From positions 52,273 through 116,272 of the forward strand of contig CAZAEW010000004.1 in assembly GCA_964484065.1 (NCBI GenBank): a stretch of 64,000 nt of DNA. Reading direction: 5' to 3'. Below the pieces are notes generated by a model that was given only the letters and a program-made list of their open reading frames with translations, did not search any database and was not told where the DNA came from. The DNA is from JAEVLT01 sp964484065. GTDB lineage: Bacteria; Bacillota; Bacilli; Bacillales; Cytobacillaceae. Made by a program: the position numbers and the translations under genes. Positions 17,381-25,585 of this stretch are shown here, one piece after another; within the stretch, counting starts at the first letter, position 1, and every line of letters begins with the position of its first letter.

Positions 17381-18493
17381 TTTGCGTTTGTATGTTTTGC
17401 TGAAGAGAGTATATTTATTAATTTTTTTAATGCATGGTTCAAAACCAATTCCCGGTCTGCCAGGTACAGTAATCGTTCCATTTTCAACTGTTACTTCGGG
17501 TTCAATAATATCTTCTGCCCAGTAAAGGGAAGAGGCTGCAGTATCACCGGGCAGTGTAAAATTAGGCAGGGCCGTTATGGCAATATTATGAGCTCTGCCG
17601 ATTCCGGACTCAAGCATTCCTCCGCACCAAACCGGTACATTCCGCTTTTGGCAAAAATCATGAATTTTCTTGGCCTCTGTCAACCCGCCTACCCGGCCAA
17701 TTTTGATATTAATGATTTTACAGCTTTCTAATTGCAGAGCCTTGCGTGCATCTTCTAATGATAAGATGCTCTCATCCAAACAAATCGGTGTATTTATTTT
17801 TGCCTGCAGTTTGGCATGGTCGATAATATCATCATGTGCCAGGGGCTGCTCAATCATCATTAATTGATATGCATCCAGTTCCGCTAAACGCCCAATGTCA
17901 CTCAAAGTATAAGCAGAATTGGCATCGGCCATTAGAGGAATATCAGGATAAACCTTACGGACTTTATCGATTAATTCAATGTCCCAGCCGGGCTTTATCT
18001 TTAATTTAAAGCGTTTATAACCTTCTGCGAGTCTTTCTCCAATTGTTTCAAGTGTTTCATCAATAGAATTTTTAATCCCAATGCTGACACCGACATCAAT
18101 TTTTTCTTTGGTCCCGCCAAGCATGTGAGCTAAAGATGTGTTCCGCTGTTTGGAAAACAAATCCCATACCGCACCTTCAATTGCCGCTTTAGCCATTAAA
18201 TTGCCGCGGATATGAGAGAAATATTTTTCTAAAAGTTCGTCAGGATGACTGATCTCATTGTTTAGTACAGTCGGAATTAAATAGTCTTCAAGAATATGCC
18301 AGTTTGTTTTCACGGTTTCTTCATTATAGAGGGGATCTACCATCGCAACGGATTCCGCCCAGCCAGATTGTCCGTCCTCGCCAATCACTTCTACAAGAAT
18401 AAAGTCTTTATCAAGTTCCGTTGCAAAGCTTGTTGTAAAAGGATTCAGCAAATCCAATTTTAAATGCCTTAAAATGACGCGGTTAATTTTCAC
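17378..18493 (-). CDS. o-Succinylbenzoate synthase / N-succinylamino acid racemase (enolase superfamily)
   Basis: A 371-residue muconate-lactonizing subgroup enzyme. Catalytic features: KLK at about 163-165, metal ligands Asp190 (MADANSAY), Glu215 (MIEQPL) and Asp240 (CLDES), and the second-face lysine about 264 (INIKIGRVGG). The family cannot be split by sequence alone into MenC and racemase, but the context (GNAT, permease, M20) favours N-succinylamino acid racemase. I chose GTG 18493 after AAGGAG; a TTG upstream would overlap that ribosome site. It overlaps the GNAT gene by 11 bases. Last gene of the operon. Confidence 0.88.
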   Translation of the reverse strand: MKINRVILRHLKLDLLNPFTTSFATELDKDFILVEVIGEDGQSGWAESVAMVDPLYNEETVKTNWHILEDYLIPTVLNNEISHPDELLEKYFSHIRGNLMAKAAIEGAVWDLFSKQRNTSLAHMLGGTKEKIDVGVSIGIKNSIDETLETIGERLAEGYKRFKLKIKPGWDIELIDKVRKVYPDIPLMADANSAYTLSDIGRLAELDAYQLMMIEQPLAHDDIIDHAKLQAKINTPICLDESILSLEDARKALQLESCKIINIKIGRVGGLTEAKKIHDFCQKRNVPVWCGGMLESGIGRAHNIAITALPNFTLPGDTAASSLYWAEDIIEPEVTVENGTITVPGRPGIGFEPCIKKINKYTLFSKTYKRK

Positions 18494-19352
18494 ACGAAAG
18501 ATCTCCTTTTCCAAGGGCGCTGCTGTTTTTTGTCAGGATATAAAAGTGAACAGGTATTTCAGGCTTGTCCGCTTTTTTAAATCCGGTAATATGCCAGCCC
18601 TGCTGAAATAATTCAGTGAAAATTTGTCTTGTTCTCATGCGCCATTCCACCGCTGTTTCAATATCTCTTTCTCTTATTGACCGAAAGTCTTTTGGAATAG
18701 CCACAAATGTTTTATCTTCCCCTCGGTTAGGAACAGGCAGAAGCTCTGATACGGCAGGATATCCTTCCTTTGAGGAATTCCAGCGGATAAGTGAATTTTC
18801 TAATGCAAGCTTCAGGCTTACATCTTGTCCCCGGGAGTCATGGATGATGTTGGATTTGATTTGCCATTCCACTTGAAACCGGTCGGTGGGAATTCCTTTG
18901 TTCAAAAGATCCTCCATTTCCCCGTAACAATTTTCAATATAATTAGAGCATCTTCCGCCGAGCTTACCAATATTTAAGTACCCATTAATACTTTCTAGGG
19001 GATCATATGTCCAAGTGATGACAGCATAACCGAGCTTGCGGGCTTCATCACGCTGGGCCAGTTTTAGTTTTTCGCCAATTCCTAAATTGCGGTAAGCTTT
19101 ATCGGTTGCAAGGATATGGGAACAAAGATAAACCGACTTTCCATTAAAGCCTGGAAAGCTGTATTGAAACCCGACTAATTCCCCATTGTAAAAAGCACCC
19201 AGTACTATTCCGCCATTCTTTACTGCGGTAATCGTTTGATGGACAGGAATGGAATCAGCTTCTCCCCAAATTTTGCTTTCCAGCTTCCTCACTTCATTTA
19301 GTTCTTCGATATCATGAAGAGAGTATATTTCAATTTCATCTTTATGGTTCAT
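18483..19352 (-). CDS. GNAT acyltransferase, probable D-amino acid N-succinyltransferase
   Basis: A 289-residue protein with an N-terminal GNAT fold: GIVLGAFYNGELVGFQYSF, then AYRNLGIGEKLKLAQRDEA, where RNLGIG is the acyl-CoA loop, and TWTYDPLESINGYLNIGKLGG. The C-terminal half is characteristic of large GNATs linked to racemases. By analogy with the Geobacillus kaustophilus pathway it would succinylate D-amino acids from succinyl-CoA. Two adjacent ATGs follow AGGTGG; the inner one (19352) has better spacing. It sits between permease (22-nt gap) and racemase. Confidence 0.8.
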   Translation of the reverse strand: MNHKDEIEIYSLHDIEELNEVRKLESKIWGEADSIPVHQTITAVKNGGIVLGAFYNGELVGFQYSFPGFNGKSVYLCSHILATDKAYRNLGIGEKLKLAQRDEARKLGYAVITWTYDPLESINGYLNIGKLGGRCSNYIENCYGEMEDLLNKGIPTDRFQVEWQIKSNIIHDSRGQDVSLKLALENSLIRWNSSKEGYPAVSELLPVPNRGEDKTFVAIPKDFRSIRERDIETAVEWRMRTRQIFTELFQQGWHITGFKKADKPEIPVHFYILTKNSSALGKGDLSCEN

Positions 19353-19373
19353 CATTTACCACCTGTAAAAATG

Positions 19374-20852
19374 TTATTCTTGACTAAAATCAGCTTGTTC
19401 TAATGGGACAAGCCTTGTTTTCTTCACCATTTTGTAGCCGAAATAAGCCAGTAAAAATAATGGCAGCCCAATATAAGAGACAAGGGCTCCATACCAGTCG
19501 ATTTTTGGTCCAAAGAAGGCTCCAAAGTTTTGTCCAAAAATAGCCACAACGCAAAGAAGTGTCGCAAAAATGGGCCCAAGAGGGTACCACTTAGAAACAT
19601 ACGGCAAGTCGCCCAGCTTTCTTCCTTGCGCAAGATAAGCTTTCCGAAAGCGCAAGTGTGTAATGGTAATGCCAAGCCATGATAAATAGCCGGCCAAACC
19701 GGAAGCATTCAACAGCCAATTATAAACGGTTCCGTCCCCAAACAGGGAAGTAAGAAAGCACATCATTCCAATCACTGTTGAAACCAAGAGAGCATTGACC
19801 GGCAGACCTCTTTTATTTACTTTTCTTAAAAAAGCCGGCGCTTTTCTTTCCTCTGCCAATACCCAAAGAACACGTGAAGCAGCATATAGGGCAGAGTTTC
19901 CGGCCGATAAAACAGCTGTAAGAATGACGGTATTCATAACAGCAGCGGCAAAAGCCAGACCGGCACGTTTAAATACAAGCGTAAACGGGCTGACGGCGAT
20001 ATCTTTAACATCCGAGCTCAAAAGCAAAGGGTCATTAGAGCTGACCAAGCAGCCTATTACAAAAATGGCAAGTACGTAAAACAACAGAATTCTCCAAAAA
20101 ATCTGTTTAACAGCTTTGGGCATGTTGACAGAAGGGTTTTCACTTTCCCCGGCCGCAATCCCGACGAGCTCAGTTCCTTGAAAGGCGAATCCGACAATCA
20201 TAAAAACGCTGATAATCGATAATGTTCCTCCTTTAAAAGGATGATCGGCAAAAGTGTTCAAACCGCCGGAGTGTCCTTTCATAATGCCAAAAATCATCAG
20301 CAATCCGAGAACGATGAAGACGATGACTGTCGCAACTTTAATAATCGAAAACCAAAACTCAGATTCACCGTAACCTTTAACAGAAAGGAAGTTTATTCCG
20401 AAAATAATGGCCAGAAAAAGGGCACTCCAGACAATTCCCGGAGTATGAGGAAACCAGTATTTCATGATCAATGAAGAAGCAGAAAGTTCAAGTGCTACAA
20501 TAATCGCATTGTTATACCAATAGTTCCACCCGATTGCAAATCCAAGAGCCGGATCAACAAACCTTGAAGAATAGGTACTAAATGACCCCGTAATTGGAAT
20601 AAAGGCGGCCATTTCACCAAGGCTTGCCATAATAAAATAAACCATTATCCCGGCGATCAGGTAGGCAAGCAATGCCCCGCCGGCTCCAGCTGTATGAATG
20701 GGAGATCCGCTTGCTAAAAAGAGGCCGGTTCCAATTGTGCCTCCAATAGCAATCATGGAAAGATGCCTTGTTTTTAGTTTTCTCTCCAGGTGTTCTTCCT
20801 TTTGCTTGATTTGATGTTCTAGTTCATCTGCTTTTCGTAATGTATTTTCCAT
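19374..20852 (-). CDS. Amino acid permease, LysP-like (APC superfamily)
   Basis: A 492-residue, twelve-helix amino acid permease. The soluble N-terminus precedes RHLSMIAIGGTIGTGLFLASG, the classic amino-acid-permease entry motif, and helices follow to about 470. The AGESENPSVNMPKAVKQ loop and VSLPLGPIFATLL-like C-terminal half (YPLGPIFATLLCVVAIFGQNF) fit the LysP group. The ATG follows GAGGTGACAT. Within the NSAR operon it probably imports an amino acid substrate, possibly a D-form or N-acyl form (inference). Confidence 0.88.
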   Translation of the reverse strand: MENTLRKADELEHQIKQKEEHLERKLKTRHLSMIAIGGTIGTGLFLASGSPIHTAGAGGALLAYLIAGIMVYFIMASLGEMAAFIPITGSFSTYSSRFVDPALGFAIGWNYWYNNAIIVALELSASSLIMKYWFPHTPGIVWSALFLAIIFGINFLSVKGYGESEFWFSIIKVATVIVFIVLGLLMIFGIMKGHSGGLNTFADHPFKGGTLSIISVFMIVGFAFQGTELVGIAAGESENPSVNMPKAVKQIFWRILLFYVLAIFVIGCLVSSNDPLLLSSDVKDIAVSPFTLVFKRAGLAFAAAVMNTVILTAVLSAGNSALYAASRVLWVLAEERKAPAFLRKVNKRGLPVNALLVSTVIGMMCFLTSLFGDGTVYNWLLNASGLAGYLSWLGITITHLRFRKAYLAQGRKLGDLPYVSKWYPLGPIFATLLCVVAIFGQNFGAFFGPKIDWYGALVSYIGLPLFLLAYFGYKMVKKTRLVPLEQADFSQE

Positions 20853-20882
20853 ATGTCACCTCATGATGCTATTCATTGTTGT

Positions 20883-22016
20883 TTATACTATTTCTGAATC
20901 AATCAGCAAAATTTGAATCAATATTTTTGTACCATAAGTTAAGGCTTGCAAGTTAAAATGCATTTGCGGATGGTGAAGTCCCGGTTCAAGTCCGCAGCCC
21001 AAGCCAACCATTGTCGCGGCTAAATTCGAATTTTTAATGGTATAGAAATGGAAGTCTTCTCCGCCTTGAGTAATGCATTCGGGTACCAAATTTTCCTCCC
21101 CCAAAATCTCTATTATCGCTTTTTTAGCGGTATCGATGGCAGCCTTATTTGGAATGGCGGCGGGAACAAATTCTTCCATTTCCCAAAAGATTTTTGTATC
21201 GGTATGTTTCATTGTTTGTTCGAATGCCTGATTTGCCTCACTTTTTAGCTCTTCCATTACCTGATTGGTTTGTGCCCGAAGATCGATTGAAAAGTTTGCT
21301 GTTTCGGGAATAATGTTTGCTTCTTCGTTCTCTGTTTTTAATTGGGTCATTTTAATGGAATAGGGAGTCTCTGTTTTTAGTAAAATTTGTTTTAAATTTT
21401 GTACCAAAAAAGCCGCAGCCTCGATCGCATTAATTCCTTCCTGCGGCCGGGCTGCGTGGGATTGGCGCCCTTTAATTGTCCCTTTAATTGTTCCCGCAGA
21501 GCCATGGATAATGACCGGGGATGCCTTCAAAAACGGAACCTCACGATTCGGGCGAAGGTGGACTCCGTATAAGCGTTCAACATTGTCCAGCGCACCACCA
21601 GTGATCATTTTCAAAGCCCCCTCACCCTTTTCTTCAGCGGGTTGAAAAATAAAGCGGATAGTATGGGTTGGGATTACATCGCTTGACGCTATGGCAAGTG
21701 CAGCAGACAAAACCATAGTGCTATGGGCATCATGTCCGCAAGAATGATTCGGCTTTATGACCCCGTCAACTTCTTGGACAAGGGCATCCATATCAGCCCT
21801 AAGAGCGACAACTTTCTTGGAGCGGCCAGGAATTTCTGTTATAAGTCCATAATGTTCAGGAAAGGTTTTTACCTTTAATCCCGCTTCTTCAAGTTGTTTT
21901 TTGATATATTGAGAAGTTTCTTTTTCCTTCCAGCTGGGCTCAGCCAAGGAGTGAAGATCATAGTAGGTTTTTGTTAAGGATTCTTGATGATAATCAATAT
22001 AATCTATTGGATGCAT
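20883..22016 (-). CDS. M20-family amidohydrolase, probable N-succinyl-L-amino acid hydrolase
   Basis: A 377-residue metallopeptidase-fold hydrolase. Metal-binding areas: ALRADMDALV, NHSCGHDAHSTM, FIFQPAEEKGEGA and the C-terminal GGEDFHFY. The dimerisation domain holds GRQSHAARPQEGINAIEAAA. This aminoacylase subgroup includes hippurate and indole-acetyl hydrolases. As first gene of the racemase operon it would remove the succinyl group from the L-product. The ATG 22016 follows GAGGTGG. A weak CodY-box-like sequence (four mismatches) lies about 90 bases upstream; I would not rely on it. Confidence 0.85.
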   Translation of the reverse strand: MHPIDYIDYHQESLTKTYYDLHSLAEPSWKEKETSQYIKKQLEEAGLKVKTFPEHYGLITEIPGRSKKVVALRADMDALVQEVDGVIKPNHSCGHDAHSTMVLSAALAIASSDVIPTHTIRFIFQPAEEKGEGALKMITGGALDNVERLYGVHLRPNREVPFLKASPVIIHGSAGTIKGTIKGRQSHAARPQEGINAIEAAAFLVQNLKQILLKTETPYSIKMTQLKTENEEANIIPETANFSIDLRAQTNQVMEELKSEANQAFEQTMKHTDTKIFWEMEEFVPAAIPNKAAIDTAKKAIIEILGEENLVPECITQGGEDFHFYTIKNSNLAATMVGLGCGLEPGLHHPQMHFNLQALTYGTKILIQILLIDSEIV

Positions 22017-22237
22017 GTATCCACCTCATTTTAAATCTAGGAAACTTTTTTAGATGGTTATTTATACAATAGCATAAATAAAAATGAAAATAAAAAAGAT
22101 GTTTATTCTGAATATTATATTAAAATAGTGAAAGAAGGGGAGGGGTGATAAGGTTTATATGCAGCGAATGTCCAAGCTCCCAATGAAGAATGGGTACAAA
22201 AAAGACACTGGGAGATGGAAGAAGCTTAAATATATAT

Positions 22238-22825
22238 TTATTGATTTGATTCCTTCTGATTCCATTTATAACCTGAAATATTCGGAATATAATCCATTAA
22301 CTTGGAAAGAAGGGAATTGGGATCTGATGATGAAATGATTATCTTTTTTGGCGTATCATTTGAAAAACCTGATTGGATACAATGGTTTACAAGGTTCAGG
22401 AGAGGATCATAGTATCCATTTATGTTCATGATTCCGATTGGCTTTTGATGGATACCAATTTGTGCCCAGCATAATACTTCGAATAATTCTTCTAAAGTTC
22501 CCAGACCGCCAGGCAGAGCAATATAGCCATCAGCAAGTTCACTCATCTTCGCTTTCCTTTCATGCATGGTATCGACTTCAATTAATTTCGTTAACTTCGA
22601 ATGAACGTTTTCGCCTTTTATAAGTCCTCTTGGCATCACTCCAATGACTTCTCCTCCATTAGCTAAAACTTCATTTGCAATTTCGCCCATTAGCCCATTC
22701 ACTGAGCCTCCATATACAATTGAGAATCCTCTGGCTGCAATGATATTTCCAAGTTCACGTACTTTTTCTTTATATACAGGACTATTTCCGAGACTGGAGC
22801 CCGCGAAGATACAAATGGATTTCAT
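22238..22825 (-). CDS. LOG-family Rossmann protein (cytokinin riboside 5'-monophosphate phosphoribohydrolase type)
   Basis: A 195-residue cytosolic protein. CIFAGSSLGNSPVY at the start and the signature PGGLGTLEELFE with SIVYGGSVNGLMG are diagnostic of LOG/YvdD proteins, which release nucleobase from nucleoside monophosphates. It starts at ATG 22825 with only a weak ribosome site (GGCGGTG). No neighbour suggests a pathway. The C-terminal KWNQKESNQ is a short variable tail. Confidence 0.9.
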   Translation of the reverse strand: MKSICIFAGSSLGNSPVYKEKVRELGNIIAARGFSIVYGGSVNGLMGEIANEVLANGGEVIGVMPRGLIKGENVHSKLTKLIEVDTMHERKAKMSELADGYIALPGGLGTLEELFEVLCWAQIGIHQKPIGIMNINGYYDPLLNLVNHCIQSGFSNDTPKKIIISSSDPNSLLSKLMDYIPNISGYKWNQKESNQ

Positions 22826-23006
22826 TATTTACTGCACCGCCATTCTGAAATAATTAATGCTGATTGCGTATTGCCAGGCCGGCATAAGGGTCTTTCAAGA
22901 AACAATTGCTATTTTACACTATATGCAATTTGGAAGCGAATAAATGATAATAGATAGCTGATTTTAGGATATGATTAATATATTGTGCAATATCCTTGTT
23001 GAAATA

Positions 23007-23036
23007 TTGGGAAAATTCTTGCCGATTCGTTATAAT
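23007..23036 (+). promoter_or_regulatory. Promoter of trpB
   Basis: Perfect TATAAT (23031-23036) with TTGGGA 18 nt upstream, about 55 nt before the start codon. No T-box or TRAP-like repeats are visible in the short leader. Confidence 0.5.
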
Positions 23037-23089
23037 GATCTTGGGATAAAAAAGTACATATCAAATATTTTAAAAGGGATGAGTAATAA

Positions 23090-24256
23090 ATGGCGGAAAA
23101 CAGTACACAAACCCATGGCTTTTTTGGAGAGTTTGGAGGCAGTTATGTACCGGAAAATCTTCAAAAAGTGATGAATATTTTAGAAGAAAATTTTTTGCGT
23201 GAAAAGGATGATCCGGAATTCATTGAGGAATTTAAGTATTATCTAAAAGAGTATGTGGGTCGTGAAAATCCTTTAACATTTGCCCAAAATTTAACAAAGA
23301 AATTAGGCGGAGCAAAAATTTATTTAAAAAGGGAAGATCTGAACCATACAGGGGCTCATAAAATTAATAACGCGATCGGCCAGATTTTATTGGCAAAACG
23401 GATGGGTGCAAAAAGAATTATCGCTGAAACCGGAGCTGGTCAGCATGGGGTCGCAACTGCGACTGCATGTGCGATGTTTGACATGGAATGTGTTATTTAT
23501 ATGGGGAAAGTTGACACGGAGCGCCAGTCTTTAAATGTGTTCCGCATGGAGCTGTTAGGTGCAAAAGTGGTTCCTGTTGAAAAAGGACAAGGCCGTCTGA
23601 AGGATGCTGTTGATGAAGCGTTAAATGATTTGATGGAAAACTATAAAAATACCTTTTATCTGCTCGGCTCAGCTGTTGGCCCGCATCCTTATCCAACAAT
23701 GGTTAAACATTTTCAATCCATTATTAGTGAAGAATCAAAAGCGCAAATTCTTGAAAAAGAAGGAAAATTGCCTACAGCAGTACTTGCAGCAACCGGCGGC
23801 GGCAGCAATGCGATTGGTGCATTTGCTCATTACATTGATGAACCGGCAGTTAGGCTGATTGGTGTTGAGCCGGCAGAGGCCCCGACATTAACCGAAGGTG
23901 TTCCTGCCGTACTCCACGGTTTTAAGTGTCTGACATTGCTTGATGAAAAAGGACAGCCAAAACCAACCTATTCGATTGCTGCAGGACTTGATTATCCGGG
24001 TGTAGGACCTGAACATAGTTATTTAAAAGAGAGCGGCAGAGCAGAATATGTCACAGTTACGGGTCAAGAAGCTTTGGATGCTTTCTTGCTATTGTCAAAA
24101 ACAGAGGGAATTATTCCTGCTTTAGAAAGCTCACATGCAGTCGCTTATGCAGTTAAGCTTGCAAAAGAATTAACACCAGAGGATATTTTGATTATTAACC
24201 TGTCCGGACGCGGCGATAAGGATGTTGAACAAGTATTCAAAATGCTTAAAAAATAG
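23090..24256 (+). CDS. trpB: Tryptophan synthase beta chain, solitary
   Basis: PLP enzyme that condenses indole with serine. The 388 residues are close to family length. The PLP lysine is about Lys91 in HTGAHKINNAIGQ; the phosphate-binding glycine loop GGGSNAIG and the ends EGIIPALESSHA and NLSGRGDKD are all present. ATG 23090 after AAAGGGATGAG. It is a single-gene unit with its own promoter and terminator. No trpA, trpC or other trp gene lies in the window, unlike the usual operon, so it may be a second copy used for indole salvage. Confidence 0.95.
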   Translation: MAENSTQTHGFFGEFGGSYVPENLQKVMNILEENFLREKDDPEFIEEFKYYLKEYVGRENPLTFAQNLTKKLGGAKIYLKREDLNHTGAHKINNAIGQILLAKRMGAKRIIAETGAGQHGVATATACAMFDMECVIYMGKVDTERQSLNVFRMELLGAKVVPVEKGQGRLKDAVDEALNDLMENYKNTFYLLGSAVGPHPYPTMVKHFQSIISEESKAQILEKEGKLPTAVLAATGGGSNAIGAFAHYIDEPAVRLIGVEPAEAPTLTEGVPAVLHGFKCLTLLDEKGQPKPTYSIAAGLDYPGVGPEHSYLKESGRAEYVTVTGQEALDAFLLLSKTEGIIPALESSHAVAYAVKLAKELTPEDILIINLSGRGDKDVEQVFKMLKK

Positions 24257-24318
24257 TTAATCCGTAAACAGATAAGCTATCAATTTTTAAATGCCAGATC
24301 GTCAAAAAATGAAAATAG

Positions 24319-24352
24319 AAAACCTCTTTTCCTGATGGAGAAGAGGTTTTTG
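24319..24352 (+). terminator. Terminator of trpB
   Basis: AAAACCTCTT(T)TCC pairs with GGA(G)AAGAGGTTTT, followed by a T-run. Confidence 0.85.
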
Positions 24353-24363
24353 TGTGAAAAAAT

Positions 24364-24810
24364 TCATTCTTGATCGAGTGCTTGTTGTTTTATGACGCTG
24401 CGATTAAATTTTTTAAGTAGACGTCCAAATGTTTTCCTCTCATCTTCTGTCCAACTTTCTATAACCTCAGCCAGTTTTTTGATCCGTTCATTTTTACATT
24501 GTTTTAATTCATGTGCTCCTGACTCCGTTATCTGAAGGGAACTTGCCCGTCCATCTAATGGATCCTGAATTTTATAGATATAGCCTTTATGCTCCAGCGA
24601 TGCAGCTTGTCTGCTTACTGTTGAAATATCTAAACCAAAATCTTCTGCTAAAGCTTTTACCCCAACTGCCCCATGTGCGCTTATGTGATGAAGCAATAGG
24701 TAAGCAGATCGATCAAGGCTGCCAATTTTTCTATGGGAAGTGATCGAAGTAATCCGCCTATATAAAATGGCTAATTCAAGTTCAAGGGCTTCAAGGGCTT
24801 CTACATTCAT
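24364..24810 (-). CDS. MarR-family transcriptional regulator
   Basis: A 148-residue winged-helix repressor. The recognition region is VKALAEDFGLDISTVSRQAASLEHKGYI, with the wing DPLDGRASSLQITESG (motifs S-T-V-S-R and D.DGR). I used ATG 24810 (ten bases after AGAGAGG); an ATG 24 bases upstream overlaps that ribosome site. It is divergent from the CBS-MFS operon, whose -10 box is covered by a perfect 13-bp palindrome, so it probably represses that pair. Confidence 0.88.
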   Translation of the reverse strand: MNVEALEALELELAILYRRITSITSHRKIGSLDRSAYLLLHHISAHGAVGVKALAEDFGLDISTVSRQAASLEHKGYIYKIQDPLDGRASSLQITESGAHELKQCKNERIKKLAEVIESWTEDERKTFGRLLKKFNRSVIKQQALDQE

Positions 24811-24997
24811 GGATTTCTTACCTCTCTTTTGCATTACTTCTATAACAATCCTAACATATGGGAAAAACTAATGAAACGAAAAGTCAAATAGATGGGATTT
24901 TTCATCAGGGAAATAGCTATCCAATTAGTAACAGAATGGATATTTATAACTAAAAAGGAAAAGGGAAGTTAACACGGTAAAATGTGGATATTTACTA

Positions 24998-25029
24998 TTG
25001 ACACTATATTAATTGATTGTATAATACAA
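24998..25029 (+). promoter_or_regulatory. Strong promoter with overlapping operator for the CBS-MFS operon
   Basis: TTGACA (24998-25003), 16-nt spacer, TATAAT (25020-25025). The perfect odd palindrome TTGTATAATACAA (25017-25029) covers the -10 box and is the best candidate site for the divergent MarR repressor. Confidence 0.8.
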
Positions 25030-25086
25030 ATAAATAGTTACCTGATACAACTAATTTGATTGGTAAGACTTTTAGGAGGATTTTTT

Positions 25087-25542
25087 ATGCAGGCACATGA
25101 AATTATGGTGAAACAAGTGTACAAAGTAAAAGAAAATGATACAGTCCGATCCGTTATTGAAAAATTTATTGAATACCACATTAGCGGCCTGCCTGTAGTA
25201 AACGACATGAATGAAATTGTGGGTTACATCAGCGATGGAGATATTCTGCGTTATATCGGAAAACATGAAGATCGAATCGTTGATTCATTTTACTACGCTT
25301 TTGTAATTAAAGGGGATGATATGGATTTTGATGAAAGAGGAAAAAAACTGCTTGATCTGAATGTATTGGAAATCGCTAAGAAAAAGGTTTTTAAAGTGGC
25401 CTGGAATGAGGAACTTGAAAACATTGCCGCTATTTTGGGGAAAAAGCAAATTAAAAAACTACCAGTTGAAAGAAATGGGGTATTGGTTGGAATCATCAGC
25501 CGGGGAGACGTGATCAGACATACATTTAAGGGGATACTCTAA
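25087..25542 (+). CDS. CBS-domain pair protein
   Basis: A 151-residue stand-alone Bateman module. CBS1 covers about 1-60 (VKENDTVRSVIEKFIEYHISGLPVV and GYISDGDILRYI); CBS2 covers about 85-148 (AAILGKKQIKKLPVERNG and GIISRGDVIRHTF). The G-x-I-S-x-G/R-D motif, which contacts nucleotide ribose, is intact in both. It starts at ATG 25087, six bases after a perfect AGGAGGA. It is cotranscribed with an MFS pump 44 nt downstream. Such proteins often sense AMP, ATP or SAM; whether it regulates the transporter is unknown. Confidence 0.9.
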   Translation: MQAHEIMVKQVYKVKENDTVRSVIEKFIEYHISGLPVVNDMNEIVGYISDGDILRYIGKHEDRIVDSFYYAFVIKGDDMDFDERGKKLLDLNVLEIAKKKVFKVAWNEELENIAAILGKKQIKKLPVERNGVLVGIISRGDVIRHTFKGIL

Positions 25543-25585
25543 GCCTTTTTCGGACTCTTAAGATTAAACAAGGGGGAGAAATGAA

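Noticed and set aside
22102..22116. CodY-box-like sequence upstream of the amidohydrolase operon
   Set aside because: Four mismatches to AATTTTCWGAAAATT in AT-rich DNA are expected by chance.
22161..22337. 59-codon plus-strand frame near the end of the LOG gene
   Set aside because: It runs antisense into LOG coding sequence, and its GGTGATAAGG site is only partly convincing. Another frame here gives a plausible-looking peptide (YAANVQAPNEEWV) but has no start codon; possibly a decayed gene end.
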